Origin: Pseudomonas fluorescens
GTDB taxonomy: Bacteria > Pseudomonadota > Gammaproteobacteria > Pseudomonadales > Pseudomonadaceae
Length of the DNA stretch: 64,000 nt
Assembly (NCBI RefSeq): GCF_902497785.1
Contig: NZ_CABVHK010000004.1
Coordinates: forward strand, 306,898 to 370,897
Reading direction: 5' to 3'
Part shown: piece by piece, positions 26,192 to 35,223 of the stretch
How the letters are laid out: every line of letters starts with the position of its first letter
Position numbering within the stretch: position 1 is the first letter of the stretch
Translations under genes and position numbers: made by a program
Notes under the pieces: model-generated
Seen by the model: only the letters and a program-made list of their open reading frames with translations
Told to the model about the DNA's origin: nothing
Databases searched by the model: none

Positions 26192-28038
26192 GACTGGGTC
26201 ACCGCGAAAGGCGCGAGGCCGACACGCGTCAGGACCAGCGCCGAATAGGGCACATACGTCCCAGCCTGTTCGTCGCGGATAAACAGTGGATCGCTGCACC
26301 GTGTCGGGCAATAACCTTGACGTTGCAGATCGACCTTGCGCAGCTTGTAGCTGGCCGTCAGGTCCGCCGCCTGCGTGACCCTCACAAATACCGGTGCGGC
26401 ATAGCGCGGCAACCGCGCTTCGGTCAGCGCGAACAGCGTCTGTGGATCGAACGCCCGGCCTTCCTGCATCAGGACCGCAGCCATCCCGGCGCGGCCTTCA
26501 TGGCCCGGGACCTGGACGCCATAGACGTTGATCAGTTCCAGGCCTGGCAGATCTCCCAGCGCGTTGGCCACTTCCAGGGTCGAAACGTTCTCGCTCTTCC
26601 AGCGATAGGTATCGCCGATGCGATCGATGAAATAGCAGTAGCCGTCGGCGTCCACACGCAGCAAGTCACCGGAGCTCCAGTAGGCGTCGCCCTCGCGGAA
26701 CACGTTGCGGCGGATTTTGCTCTCGGTGGCTTCGGCCGAGGTGTAGCCTTCGAAACGCCCACCGCCAATGTCCGGATGGTCGACGATAAAGCCCATGACT
26801 TCGCCGATCTCACCGACTTCGCAGAGCTGATAAAAACCGTTTTCGTCCCGTGGATGGCAGTCGTTTTCAACGTCGTAGCGCACCAGGCGCACATTGGTCT
26901 TGTTCCAGTCCGGCACTCGCCCGCAGGAACCGAGATAGTTGTCGACGTTAATGATTGCGGCGTTGGCTTCGGTGGCACCCCAGCCTTCGAATACCTGGAT
27001 CGGACCGAAGCGGTCCAGCCAGCGTCGCCAGGAATCCGCTGACAACCCGGCGCCGAGCATGCAGCGCAAACTGTGCTCACGCTCGCCTTGCCGCACCGGT
27101 TGATTGAGCAGATAACGGCAGATTTCGCCGATGTACTGGAAGATGCTGATCTGGTGACGCGCCACGTCGTTCCAGAACTCGCGCACACTGAACTTGCGCC
27201 GCACCACGATGGCCGCACCCGCGGTCAGCGCAGTCGAGGTGACCGAAGTAGCGGCGGCGCCGTGGTACAGCGGCAAGCAGCAATAGAACACATCGTCGCG
27301 AGTGACAGGCAGGGTCACTTCCATAGCGTCGCCTGAAGACATCCAGCGCATGTGGCTGTAGCGCGCAGCCTTGGGTAAACCCGTGGTGCCCGAGGTAAAA
27401 ATCAACAGAGTGGTGGTCTGGGCATCGATGTGCGCACGGATATCCCGAGGGAATGGCGTGCGCGGGGCCTTCTCCAGGCGCGCAGCGAAATGTCCGTCGA
27501 TGCCTTTGGGCAGAGGTCCGGTCCAGGTATTTTCCGCATCGCGGATCAGCCAGCACGGCAGGTCCGGGAAGCCTTCGGTATCCTGCACATTGGCCAGGCA
27601 TTCTTCGCCAATGACCAGCGCCCTGGCGTCGGTGGTTTGCAGCGCATGCAGCAACGGGCGACCGCTGACTTGGGTGTTGATGAACGCCACCACCACCCCG
27701 AGTTTGACAAGGCCGAACCAGGTGCAGAAGAACTCGGGGCGATTTTCCATGGCCAGGGCACAGACATCGCCGGCACGCAGGCCATTGGCGTAGAACGTGT
27801 GGGCCATTTGATTGGCCCGGGCATCGACCTCCGAGTAGCTGAAGGTCTGCTCGCCATAGATCAGAAACGGCCGTTCGCCTAGCTCACGCGCCTGATGTTC
27901 CAGGCGATCGGCCATGGTGTAGAGGTCACGCGGCTTGATCTTCGCGACGGCAACGGAGCGCCGGTCGAGCAGCGCCTGGGTCTGTTCGCGAGCTACCGGC
28001 TGAGAGGGCAGGACATTCGGCAAGTCGTTAAGGTTCAT
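26188..28038 (-). CDS. FATP-type (very-long-chain/bile-acid-like) acyl-CoA synthetase
   Basis: 616 residues. LIFTSGTTGLPKAARYSH near 214 is the P-loop with the FATP-class PKAA-R variant; FEGWGATEAN is the A5 motif; YWSSGDLLRVDADGYCYFIDRIGDTYRWKSENV-type sequence is the FATP hallmark, and ASYKLRK near 580 has the catalytic Lys. The class includes FadD6/FadD17 and the mammalian bile-acid CoA ligase SLC27A5. It is translationally coupled on both sides (ATGA overlaps with the OYE before it and the MBL gene after it). Activation of a C24 bile-acid carboxylate is the leading guess; a shortened C22 acid is the alternative. Confidence 0.82.
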   Translation of the reverse strand: MNLNDLPNVLPSQPVAREQTQALLDRRSVAVAKIKPRDLYTMADRLEHQARELGERPFLIYGEQTFSYSEVDARANQMAHTFYANGLRAGDVCALAMENRPEFFCTWFGLVKLGVVVAFINTQVSGRPLLHALQTTDARALVIGEECLANVQDTEGFPDLPCWLIRDAENTWTGPLPKGIDGHFAARLEKAPRTPFPRDIRAHIDAQTTTLLIFTSGTTGLPKAARYSHMRWMSSGDAMEVTLPVTRDDVFYCCLPLYHGAAATSVTSTALTAGAAIVVRRKFSVREFWNDVARHQISIFQYIGEICRYLLNQPVRQGEREHSLRCMLGAGLSADSWRRWLDRFGPIQVFEGWGATEANAAIINVDNYLGSCGRVPDWNKTNVRLVRYDVENDCHPRDENGFYQLCEVGEIGEVMGFIVDHPDIGGGRFEGYTSAEATESKIRRNVFREGDAYWSSGDLLRVDADGYCYFIDRIGDTYRWKSENVSTLEVANALGDLPGLELINVYGVQVPGHEGRAGMAAVLMQEGRAFDPQTLFALTEARLPRYAAPVFVRVTQAADLTASYKLRKVDLQRQGYCPTRCSDPLFIRDEQAGTYVPYSALVLTRVGLAPFAVTQS

Positions 28039-29120
28039 GGCGCCACCTCCTGGGCACTGGTTCGATAGGTGGGATAGTCCGAGTAGCCGGTCGCACCCGG
28101 CGTATAGAGGGTCTTGCGATCAAAGCGGCTCAGTGCCAGGCCATGCCTGAGGCGTTCCACCAGATCAGGGTTGGCAATAAAGTGACGGCCAAACGACACG
28201 GCAGCCCCCTCGCCCGACGCGAGAGCAGCACTGGCCGAAGGGCCGTCGAAACCATCGTTGAGGATCAACGCATGCGGGCTGTGCCGACGCGCCAGGGCAA
28301 AGGCATCGAGCCCCTCCAGCGGCGAGCGCATAATGTGCAGGTAGGCCAGGGGCAGTGGCGCCACGGCCTCACACAACGCAGCTGCCGTGGCCGCCGGGTC
28401 GTGGTCTTCGATATCGTTGAAGGGGTTGCCAGGACACTGGCGAAAACCGACCCGACCGGCGCCGATTGCGCTGGCCATTGCCTCGATTGCTTCCTTGGCG
28501 AAACGCACACGCCCGGTCACGTCGCCACCGTAGGCATCAGTGCGCAGGTTGCTGCCTGACGCCATGAACTGCATTGGCAGATAACCGCTGGTGCAGTGCA
28601 GCTCAACGCCGTCAAAACCGGCCTGGCGCGCGTTGATGGCGGCCTGGCGATAGTCCTCGATGGCGCTGCTGATGCCTTGCAAGGTCAGCGCTTGTGGCTC
28701 GTCGGTGTCCACCAGGCCATGGCTGTCGCTGAACACTTGCGTGCGCGCCCGCAATGCCGAAGGTGCAACCGTGGCCGCGCCCGCCGGTTTGTTATAACGG
28801 CTGGCGGCACGGCCGACATGCATCAGTTGCAGGACGATGCGCCCGCCCTCGGCGTGCACCGCCTCGGTAACCCGCTGCCAGCCGGCCATTTGTTCGGCAC
28901 TGTAAATTGCTGGGGTGCGGCAATAGCCCAGGCCACTGGCGGAGGGTGCGGTGCCTTCGGCGACGATCAGCCCGGCACCGGCTCGCTGGCGGTAGTACTC
29001 GACCATGTCGCTGCCGGGTATCGCATCGACGAGCGCACGGCTGCGGGTCATGGGCGCCATGACAATACGGTTGGCCAACTGCAGCTCGCCCAGGGCGACC
29101 GGCTCGAACAATGCGCTCAT
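28035..29120 (-). CDS. Old Yellow Enzyme family ene-reductase with altered active site
   Basis: 361 residues. The TIM-barrel OYE pattern is clear: NRIVMAPMTRSRA, QLMHVGRAA, NPFNDIEDHDP and FGRHFIANPDLVERL. The substrate-binding pair His-x-x-Asn/His reads His175-Cys-Thr-Ser178, with the proton-donor Tyr180 kept, so one of the two carbonyl-binding residues is replaced by Ser. It probably reduces an enone of a steroid intermediate, or a toxic enone by-product. ATG at 29120 follows GAGGAATTGCA. It leads a leftward operon with the synthetase and the MBL gene. Confidence 0.84.
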   Translation of the reverse strand: MSALFEPVALGELQLANRIVMAPMTRSRALVDAIPGSDMVEYYRQRAGAGLIVAEGTAPSASGLGYCRTPAIYSAEQMAGWQRVTEAVHAEGGRIVLQLMHVGRAASRYNKPAGAATVAPSALRARTQVFSDSHGLVDTDEPQALTLQGISSAIEDYRQAAINARQAGFDGVELHCTSGYLPMQFMASGSNLRTDAYGGDVTGRVRFAKEAIEAMASAIGAGRVGFRQCPGNPFNDIEDHDPAATAAALCEAVAPLPLAYLHIMRSPLEGLDAFALARRHSPHALILNDGFDGPSASAALASGEGAAVSFGRHFIANPDLVERLRHGLALSRFDRKTLYTPGATGYSDYPTYRTSAQEVAP

Positions 29121-29233
29121 TGCAATTCCTCAGCTTCTTATTGTTTTCAGGCTGCCGTCGGTTTGCCGTTGTATGGGCAAGTGCCGGGGCCTGCGAATAT
29201 GGGCTGGATGATTGACCTTGAGCGCGAGCGAAA

Positions 29234-29308
29234 CATCGTCCGACAAGACTAGGTCGGCTATCGTGCGTTCAGTCCGCTGACGACGCAAAATGGTCTGAAC
29301 GGACGATG
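29234..29308. promoter_or_regulatory. Two operator sites in the OYE/MFS divergent promoter
   Basis: CATCGTCCGACAAGACTA is on the plus strand at 29234-29251, its CATC end 114 bp from the OYE start. CATCGTCCGTTCAGACCA is on the minus strand at 29291-29308, 60 bp from the MFS start, and is identical to the copy at 2090-2107. A degenerate third copy (TATCGTGCGTTCAGTCCG) lies between them at 29259-29276. The 8-bp pairing seen elsewhere is absent here. Confidence 0.75.
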
Positions 29309-29367
29309 AGAAAAACCCATGGCGGGCTGAGCATCAGATAACCAGAACAAAAACGGGAGCACCCGCA

Positions 29368-30696
29368 GTGAATCAATCCAACCCCGTCACATGGCGTACG
29401 CACTACGCGCTGTTCATGCTTGCCACGATCTATGTCTTCAACTACATCGACCGTCAGTTGATGGCGATTCTGATCGAGCCGGTAAAGCTCGAATTTGGCA
29501 TTTCCGATACGCAGATCGGCTTGCTGTCGGGGGTGACCTTCGCGGTGTTCTACACCGTGTTCGGCTTCCCGCTGGGGCGTCTGTCAGATCGCATCGGGCG
29601 CAAGCCGGTCATCGCGTTCAGTTGCATTGCCTGGAGCTTGATGACGATGCTTTGCGGCATGGCCGGCAATTTCCTGACGCTGGTGCTGGCGCGTATTGGC
29701 GTCGCCGTCGGCGAGGCAGGCGGCACGGCGCCCTCGGTGGCCATGGTCTCGGATCTGTACCCGGCTAACCGCCGCTCCACGGCCCTGTCGGTGCTGATGC
29801 TCGGTTCCAGCCTGGGCGCAATTGTCGGCCTCGGCCTGGGTGGCTGGATCGCCCAGCACCACGGCTGGCGCTTCGCCTTCTTGCTGATCGGCGCACCTGG
29901 AATTGTGCTTGGGCTGATATTGCTGCTGACCGTGCGTACCCCCAAGGCGGTAGTGCCGCTGAGCAGCGTTGCGCTGCTACAGGATGGTTGGCTCAAGACG
30001 CTCGTCGAGCTGTTTCGCATGCCCTCGTTCGTCTGGCTGGTGCTGACCGGCGGCGTGGCGGCGATTGCCGGGTACGCCATCGGCACCTGGAGCCCGAGCT
30101 TCCTGATCCGTTCCCACGGCCTCAATATGCAAGAGGCCGGTTTCCTGGTGGGGGTGGTAGGTGGCAGCGGCGCGACTATTGGCACGTTGTTGTGCGGCAT
30201 GCTCACCGACCGCCTGGCGCGTCGTGATGTTGCCTGGCAAATTGGCGTCCCACTGCTGGGCACGCTGATCAGTATCCCTTTTGCCCTCACCTATTTCCTG
30301 TGGCCCCAGGGCACGGCATTCCATATCGGCAGCATCGCCGTGCCGCAGGCGTTTCTGTTCTACAGCGCGTTCTCCTTCTTTGGCGTGTGGTGGGCAACAC
30401 CGTGCCTGAGCGCGATTACCCACCTGTTCCCGGCAACCCGACTGGCTCAGGCCACGGCGATCTTCGTCATGTCCATGACGCTGCTGGGCGTTGGCGTCGG
30501 GCCATTGTTCGTGGGCATGCTCAGTGACTTTTTCGTACCCACGCTGGGCAGTGAATCCCTGCGTTATGCCCTCGCCTCATCCGTGTCGATGCTGGTGCTG
30601 GCCAGCGTATTCCTGACCCTGGCACTGCCCCGTTACCGCCAGCAGATGAAGTGCCCTGCCCCACTTGCCACAACGGTCCGCGCAGCCACGGCGTGA
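29368..30696 (+). CDS. MFS transporter (spinster/ACS-like)
   Basis: 442 residues with 12 predicted membrane segments. FGISDTQIGLLSG near 47 and GRLSDRIGRKPVIA near 70 are the MFS loop 2-3 motif; RIGVAVGEAGGTAPSVAMVSD near 108 follows. The GEAGG sequence is typical of the Spns/'sphingolipid' MFS branch often found in catabolic islands of steroids and aromatics. It is likely a steroid importer or exporter in the inner membrane. The start is GTG at 29368, after GGGAGCACCCGCA. It has a close relative at 50860. A bidirectional terminator follows. Confidence 0.83.
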   Translation: MNQSNPVTWRTHYALFMLATIYVFNYIDRQLMAILIEPVKLEFGISDTQIGLLSGVTFAVFYTVFGFPLGRLSDRIGRKPVIAFSCIAWSLMTMLCGMAGNFLTLVLARIGVAVGEAGGTAPSVAMVSDLYPANRRSTALSVLMLGSSLGAIVGLGLGGWIAQHHGWRFAFLLIGAPGIVLGLILLLTVRTPKAVVPLSSVALLQDGWLKTLVELFRMPSFVWLVLTGGVAAIAGYAIGTWSPSFLIRSHGLNMQEAGFLVGVVGGSGATIGTLLCGMLTDRLARRDVAWQIGVPLLGTLISIPFALTYFLWPQGTAFHIGSIAVPQAFLFYSAFSFFGVWWATPCLSAITHLFPATRLAQATAIFVMSMTLLGVGVGPLFVGMLSDFFVPTLGSESLRYALASSVSMLVLASVFLTLALPRYRQQMKCPAPLATTVRAATA

Positions 30697-30718
30697 CCTG
30701 TTTCATAGTTTGAGCACC

Positions 30719-30753
30719 AAAAAAAAGCCTCGCCGTGAACCGGCGAGGCTTTT
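30719..30753. terminator. Bidirectional terminator between MFS and DUF1329 genes
   Basis: AAGCCTCGCCG (30725-30735) pairs with CGGCGAGGCTT (30741-30751), with an A-run before and T-rich sequence after, so it can end both the rightward MFS and the leftward DUF1329 transcripts. Confidence 0.85.
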
Positions 30754-30777
30754 GCTTTTGGTGAGTCCTGAAAGCGC

Positions 30778-32160
30778 TTAACGCCCTATCGCACGCGCCG
30801 CATCCGCGGTGTACTGATCGGGAGTGAACTTGCCTTCGTTGAGGATCGGACCTTTCTTAGATTCATTGGACATGCCATAACCGGTGTACTGCCCGGAGTT
30901 CAAGTCCAGGAAGAATTGGGAACCGGCCTGCCAGCCGCTCATGTCCGGGTGGTAGTAGTAATTGACCATGGCGTGCTTCCACAGCTGCCCGCGAGCGTCG
31001 TAGTTGTCGGACATGACTGCGTTCCAGGTGTCTTCGTCGATGAACAGTACACGCTTGCCATACACATGGCGATAGCCTTCCTTGAGGTCGGCCTCGAGCA
31101 CCCACACCCGACGCAGTTCATAGCGCATCACATCAGGATTGGGGTGGTTAGGCGTCAGTATGTCGGCATACTTGATGCTCGCGCTGTTGGGTTTGAAGGC
31201 GTTGGCAGGGCTGTAGATCTCGCGCTTGCCGACGAGCTTCCAGGTGAAACGCTCAGGTGAACCGTTGAACAGGCGGTCTTCATCGACGGTCATGGTACCG
31301 TTGGTGCCGATCATGGGTTGGTCGTAGCCATAGCCCGGGAGTTGCCGCACACGTCGGGTTGACGGGCTGTAGGACCAGGCCTGGCGCGCGTCGGTACCGA
31401 AGTTGTAGGGTTCATGGGAAATGCTGAGGGTGCCGTTGTCGCGGGCCGGTTTGAGGGTCATGTTGTTGCTCATTGCCGAAATCTTGTCTTCGGTCCTCGA
31501 ATCGACCGTCGGCGAATTGCCCAGCGACAGGTTACGGGCGTAGGCACGTCCCCAACCGATACTGCCATTAGGCAACACCGAAGCCAGGTCGGTGGTTTTT
31601 TCCTCGGTAAAGGCACGTGCTGGCTGCTGGTGGTTCCACAGCACTTCCATGCCGTTCTTGGGAATCGGGAACGGCACCTGGCCCAGGCCTGTGAACCCCG
31701 CACCGTCATTCACCAGCTTGGCGTTTAAAGCATTGTCCATCGCGCGGCGGCACACATAATCCGGATAGCGGAAATCCCGATGCCCTGGGTAAATATTCAT
31801 CTTGTAGGTGGTCGGATATTTTTTCAGCAGCGCTTTCTGACCTTCGGTCAGGTGCGACTCGTACTGGCTCATGTTGGCCGCAGTGATGACCAGGATCGGC
31901 TTCTCTGCCGCGTAGGGGTCCACCGGCTGGTCGCCGGAAAACTTCACGTGCTTCCAGCCCGGCACTTCTCCCAGATACTTGCCCGTATACGGTGGGATGG
32001 TGCCCGCAGCGTTACCGGCCTGCTCGGCGCCGACACAGGTCAGCTCCTTGCTCAGTTTGGCGGCTTCCTCCGGTGACACCGCAGCGTGCGCATAACCCAT
32101 CAGCCCACTATTGGCTGTGACTGCGACCGTGAGCATGAGACCTGTTCTTGTTATTTTCAT
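30778..32160 (-). CDS. DUF1329 periplasmic protein
   Basis: 460 residues with a signal peptide ending GYAHA-AVSPEEA. Family marks are PPYTGKY near 53, NIYPGHRDFRYP near 119, YSPSTRRVRQLPGYGYD near 262 and HPNPDVMRYELRRVWVLEADLKEG near 335. DUF1329 proteins adopt a LolB-like fold and pair with DUF1302 outer-membrane proteins in hydrophobic-substrate clusters. ATG at 32160 follows AAGGAGGCATTAC, the strongest ribosome site in this part. It has its own operator copy 67 bp upstream and seems monocistronic, which suggests high, separate expression. Confidence 0.85.
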   Translation of the reverse strand: MKITRTGLMLTVAVTANSGLMGYAHAAVSPEEAAKLSKELTCVGAEQAGNAAGTIPPYTGKYLGEVPGWKHVKFSGDQPVDPYAAEKPILVITAANMSQYESHLTEGQKALLKKYPTTYKMNIYPGHRDFRYPDYVCRRAMDNALNAKLVNDGAGFTGLGQVPFPIPKNGMEVLWNHQQPARAFTEEKTTDLASVLPNGSIGWGRAYARNLSLGNSPTVDSRTEDKISAMSNNMTLKPARDNGTLSISHEPYNFGTDARQAWSYSPSTRRVRQLPGYGYDQPMIGTNGTMTVDEDRLFNGSPERFTWKLVGKREIYSPANAFKPNSASIKYADILTPNHPNPDVMRYELRRVWVLEADLKEGYRHVYGKRVLFIDEDTWNAVMSDNYDARGQLWKHAMVNYYYHPDMSGWQAGSQFFLDLNSGQYTGYGMSNESKKGPILNEGKFTPDQYTADAARAIGR

Positions 32161-32226
32161 GTAATGCCTCCTTCGCTGATAAGGCTTTGTGGTTTGGACC
32201 CATTGTTCGTGTTCTGCCGGCCCCGA

Positions 32227-32244
32227 CATCGTCCGGAGAGACTA
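32227..32244 (+). promoter_or_regulatory. Operator site upstream of DUF1329 gene
   Basis: CATCGTCCGGAGAGACTA with its CATC end 67 bp from the DUF1329 start codon. It ends 9 bp before the stop of the acyl-CoA synthetase gene. No second copy is seen, matching the single downstream gene. Confidence 0.75.
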
Positions 32245-32252
32245 CCCAGAGT

Positions 32253-33935
32253 TTATGCCCCCAACTTTTCCTGCAGCTGTGCCTTGAGCACTTTGCCGGT
32301 GGCATTGCGTGGCAGGGGTTCGAGTGAGCGATAAACCCGCGCAGGCACTTTGTAGCCCGCGAGGCGCTCGGCGATGAACGCGCAGACTTGCGCCTCCTGG
32401 GGCAGCGACGAAGCCTGGCCATGCACGGCCAGCCCCACTACCTCACCCAGCAGCGGGTCGGCAATGGCGAACACGGCCGCCTCAAGGACGCCGGGCATAT
32501 CAAGGACGCAGGTTTCGATTTCAGCGGCGGAAATCTTCTCGCCACCGCGGTTGATCAGCTCTTTGATCCGGCCGGTGATGCTGAGGAACCCTTCGTCGTC
32601 CAGGTAACCGATATCGCCGGTGTCGAGCCAGCCGTCGCGCAGGCTTTGCGCGGTGGCATCGGGCAGGTTCCAATAAGCGCTCATCAAGGTCGGCGAGCGC
32701 AGCCAGATCAACCCGCGAGTGCCCGCCGGCTGTGGCTGGTCGGGGCTGTCGCCGATGCAGATATCGACGATTGGCAACGCCCATCCGCAGGTCGCGGGCT
32801 TGTAGGCAAACTGATCGCCACCCTGCGCCGCACCGATGCCGTTGGATTCAGTCAAGCCGTAGCCGACGCCGCCAATGGCCTCGGGTTTCAGCCGAAGCAT
32901 GGTGTCGAGCACCCCGGCGGACGACGCTCCGCCGCCCAACCCCAAGCCGGACAGGCTGGCGGTCTGCTCAGTGGCAAATCGCGGCGAGGCGAGCAATTGC
33001 TGCATCATTACCGGTGCGCCGTTGAACTGGGTACAGCGCTCGTCGCGAATCAGATCGATCGCCTGTTCGACATCCCACTTGTACATCAACATTAAACGCC
33101 GCCCCCCGCGCAACGCCGACAGAAACTGCGCATGCAGGCCGCTGACATGGAACAGCGGAACAGCCGCGAGGGTGGTTGGCGCAAAGCCGCTGTTGATCAC
33201 CACAGCAATGCGTTCGGGTGAACTCATGGCGCAAAACGCGCTCTGGAATTCCAGGGCAAACAGCGCCTGGCAGATGGCCCGGTGCGACGATACTGCACCT
33301 TTGGCGCGATGGGTGGTGCCCGAGGTGTAAAGGATCATTGCTGGTCCGTTCGGGTCGATGTCCAAAGCAGGAAACGGACTTGCCAGGGCGCTGATCAAGT
33401 CTTCGTAACGCAGGCAATACTCAGGCAACGATGCGTGCTGGCTGCCGACGACAATCGTCGCCTGCTGCTCACGGGCCAGGTCTTCGCGTAGGGAGTCGAG
33501 ACGCGCTTCGTCACACAGCAGCAGGCACGCACCACTGTCCTGCAGCGCGTATTGCAACTCGTCGCGCAGCCCCCAGCTGTTGAGCGGCACACACACCGCG
33601 CCGCAGCGCAGGATCGCCGCGAAGGCCACCAGCCACGCCGGCTGGTTGCGCATGGCGATCGCCACCCGCTCGCCGGGTTTCAGGCCGAAACGGACGACCA
33701 TCTGCTCGGCGAGCCGATCAACCTGTTCGTAGTATTGGTTGAAGGTCAGGCGCTGCGTTTGCCAGACCAAAAATTCGCGCTCGCCATGGACACGCCCGGC
33801 GTCCAGCACCTGCAGCAGGTCGTGGGCAGCGTGACGAAAATAGCGTGGTTGGCCGTCATCAGGCGTCACCATTTCAAACGGCGCACCGGGGGCGATCAAA
33901 TCGCGCCACGCGGTTTGCCAGCGTTCAATGCTCAT
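32253..33935 (-). CDS. Acyl-CoA synthetase (class I adenylate-forming)
   Basis: 560 residues. ILYTSGTTHRAKGAVSSH near 196 is the P-loop, with His-Arg in place of the usual Gly-Lys-Pro; VGYGLTESNGIG is A5, DGWLDTGDIGYLDDEG A7, GRIKELINRGGEKISAAEIE the hinge, and NATGKVLK near the C-terminus has the catalytic Lys. The start at 33935 follows GGAGAGAACAATA. It lies downstream of the igr-like acyl-CoA dehydrogenase operon, separated by a REPIN. It probably activates a side-chain carboxylate, perhaps the C22 acid made by the aldehyde dehydrogenase, before the second cleavage round. Confidence 0.82.
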   Translation of the reverse strand: MSIERWQTAWRDLIAPGAPFEMVTPDDGQPRYFRHAAHDLLQVLDAGRVHGEREFLVWQTQRLTFNQYYEQVDRLAEQMVVRFGLKPGERVAIAMRNQPAWLVAFAAILRCGAVCVPLNSWGLRDELQYALQDSGACLLLCDEARLDSLREDLAREQQATIVVGSQHASLPEYCLRYEDLISALASPFPALDIDPNGPAMILYTSGTTHRAKGAVSSHRAICQALFALEFQSAFCAMSSPERIAVVINSGFAPTTLAAVPLFHVSGLHAQFLSALRGGRRLMLMYKWDVEQAIDLIRDERCTQFNGAPVMMQQLLASPRFATEQTASLSGLGLGGGASSAGVLDTMLRLKPEAIGGVGYGLTESNGIGAAQGGDQFAYKPATCGWALPIVDICIGDSPDQPQPAGTRGLIWLRSPTLMSAYWNLPDATAQSLRDGWLDTGDIGYLDDEGFLSITGRIKELINRGGEKISAAEIETCVLDMPGVLEAAVFAIADPLLGEVVGLAVHGQASSLPQEAQVCAFIAERLAGYKVPARVYRSLEPLPRNATGKVLKAQLQEKLGA

Positions 33936-33972
33936 TATTGTTCTCTCCAGGACAGCCGGTGTAGCGGCCTCT

Positions 33973-34064
33973 CTGTAGGAGCGAGCCTGCTCGCGATGGT
34001 GGCGTGTCAGTCAACATTGATGTCGACTGACACGCCGCCATCGCGAGCAGGCTCGCTCCCACAG
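33973..34064. repeat. REPIN: long near-perfect inverted repeat
   Basis: The arm from 33973 (ctgtaggagcgagcctgctc) recurs inverted to 34064, and the pairing continues inward through tggcgtgtcagtc / gactgacacgcc, leaving a short loop. It separates the synthetase gene from the acyl-CoA dehydrogenase operon and could cut or stabilise the mRNA there. Confidence 0.9.
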
Positions 34065-34080
34065 GACCGCTGCAGTGCTT

Positions 34081-35223
34081 TTACGCGTTGGCCGAATAGC
34101 GTTCGCAGTGGAAATCCCGGTCACCCAGGCAGCTTTGTGCGACGCGCACCCGCTTGAGGTACAAGCCAACATCCAGTTCGTCGGTGACCCCAATTCCGCC
34201 GTGCATCTGCACCGCCTCGTTGGCCACTTTGATGGCCGTGTCACCGGCCTTCCATTTCGCCAGGCTGACCAGTCGGGCACGGGTGCTGGCATCCTGCTCA
34301 GCCTGATCGAGCGTCGCCAGCGCAGCCATCAGCGCACTGCGACTCAGTGCCAGGTCGATGTAAAGCTTTGCGGCTCGATGCTGCAGGGCCTGGAAGGTGC
34401 CAATCTGCGTGTCGAACTGCACGCGGGTCTTGAGGTACTCCAGCGTGGTCTCGAACAGCTGCTCGGCCATCCCCAGCAGTTCCGCTGCCAGGCAGGTGCG
34501 GCCACGATCCAGCGCGGTTTCGAGTGCAGCCCAGCCGTTGCCCAAGGTGCCGAGCAAGGCTTCGCCGCCCAATTGCACCTGATCCAGTTGCAGGCGTGCG
34601 CAATTGCGCGAATCTATCAGCGGCAAGGCACTGACCGTCAAACCCGGCGCATTGGCCGGCACCAGGAACAGGCTGATACCTTGCGTGTCACCGGCTTGCC
34701 CGCGGGTGCGTGCGGCCACCACATAGGCATCGGCCCCGAGGCCATCGACCACCCAGAATTTGTCACCCTGCAGGCGATAACCGTCACCGCTGACCACCGC
34801 CTCAAGCGCAACCCGACTCGGGTCGTGACGGGCTCGCTCGTCTACTGCCAGGGCCAGGCGCCGTTTGCCGGTGATGATCGCTTGCAACCAATGCGCCTGC
34901 TGCGTCGGGTTGCCCGAAAGGTGCACCAGCGAACCGCCCAGCACTACGCTGGACAACAACGGCGTGGCCGACAGATTACGCCCCATGGACTCGAAGATCG
35001 GACCGAGGCCCTGGCAACCGAAATCCAGGCCGCCGAAGTCTTCGGGAAAAGGAATCGCGCTCCAACCCAACTCCACGGCGTCACGCCACACTTGTGGATC
35101 GAAGCCTGGGGCCGCAGGCTCATCACGCAGGCGACGCTGGGCGCTGACCGGGCTGCGGGCAGCCAGGAAGTCCCGAGCGCTGTCGGCCAGCAAACGCTGT
35201 TCATCGCTATACCGCAGACTCAT
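34081..35223 (-). CDS. Acyl-CoA dehydrogenase subunit (heteromeric pair A)
   Basis: 380 residues. SAIPFPEDFGGLDFG near 55, QGDKFWVVDG near 157 and MHGGIGVTDELDVGLYLKR near 345 show the fold, but the C-terminal GG-x-x-E-x-Q segment of homomeric enzymes is lacking. Its partner gene overlaps its start by 4 bp (ATGA) and has the missing segment. Steroid side-chain dehydrogenases (ChsE, Scd1AB) are alpha2-beta2 enzymes built from such complementary subunits. It likely desaturates the C24 or C22 side-chain CoA ester. Confidence 0.82.
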   Translation of the reverse strand: MSLRYSDEQRLLADSARDFLAARSPVSAQRRLRDEPAAPGFDPQVWRDAVELGWSAIPFPEDFGGLDFGCQGLGPIFESMGRNLSATPLLSSVVLGGSLVHLSGNPTQQAHWLQAIITGKRRLALAVDERARHDPSRVALEAVVSGDGYRLQGDKFWVVDGLGADAYVVAARTRGQAGDTQGISLFLVPANAPGLTVSALPLIDSRNCARLQLDQVQLGGEALLGTLGNGWAALETALDRGRTCLAAELLGMAEQLFETTLEYLKTRVQFDTQIGTFQALQHRAAKLYIDLALSRSALMAALATLDQAEQDASTRARLVSLAKWKAGDTAIKVANEAVQMHGGIGVTDELDVGLYLKRVRVAQSCLGDRDFHCERYSANA

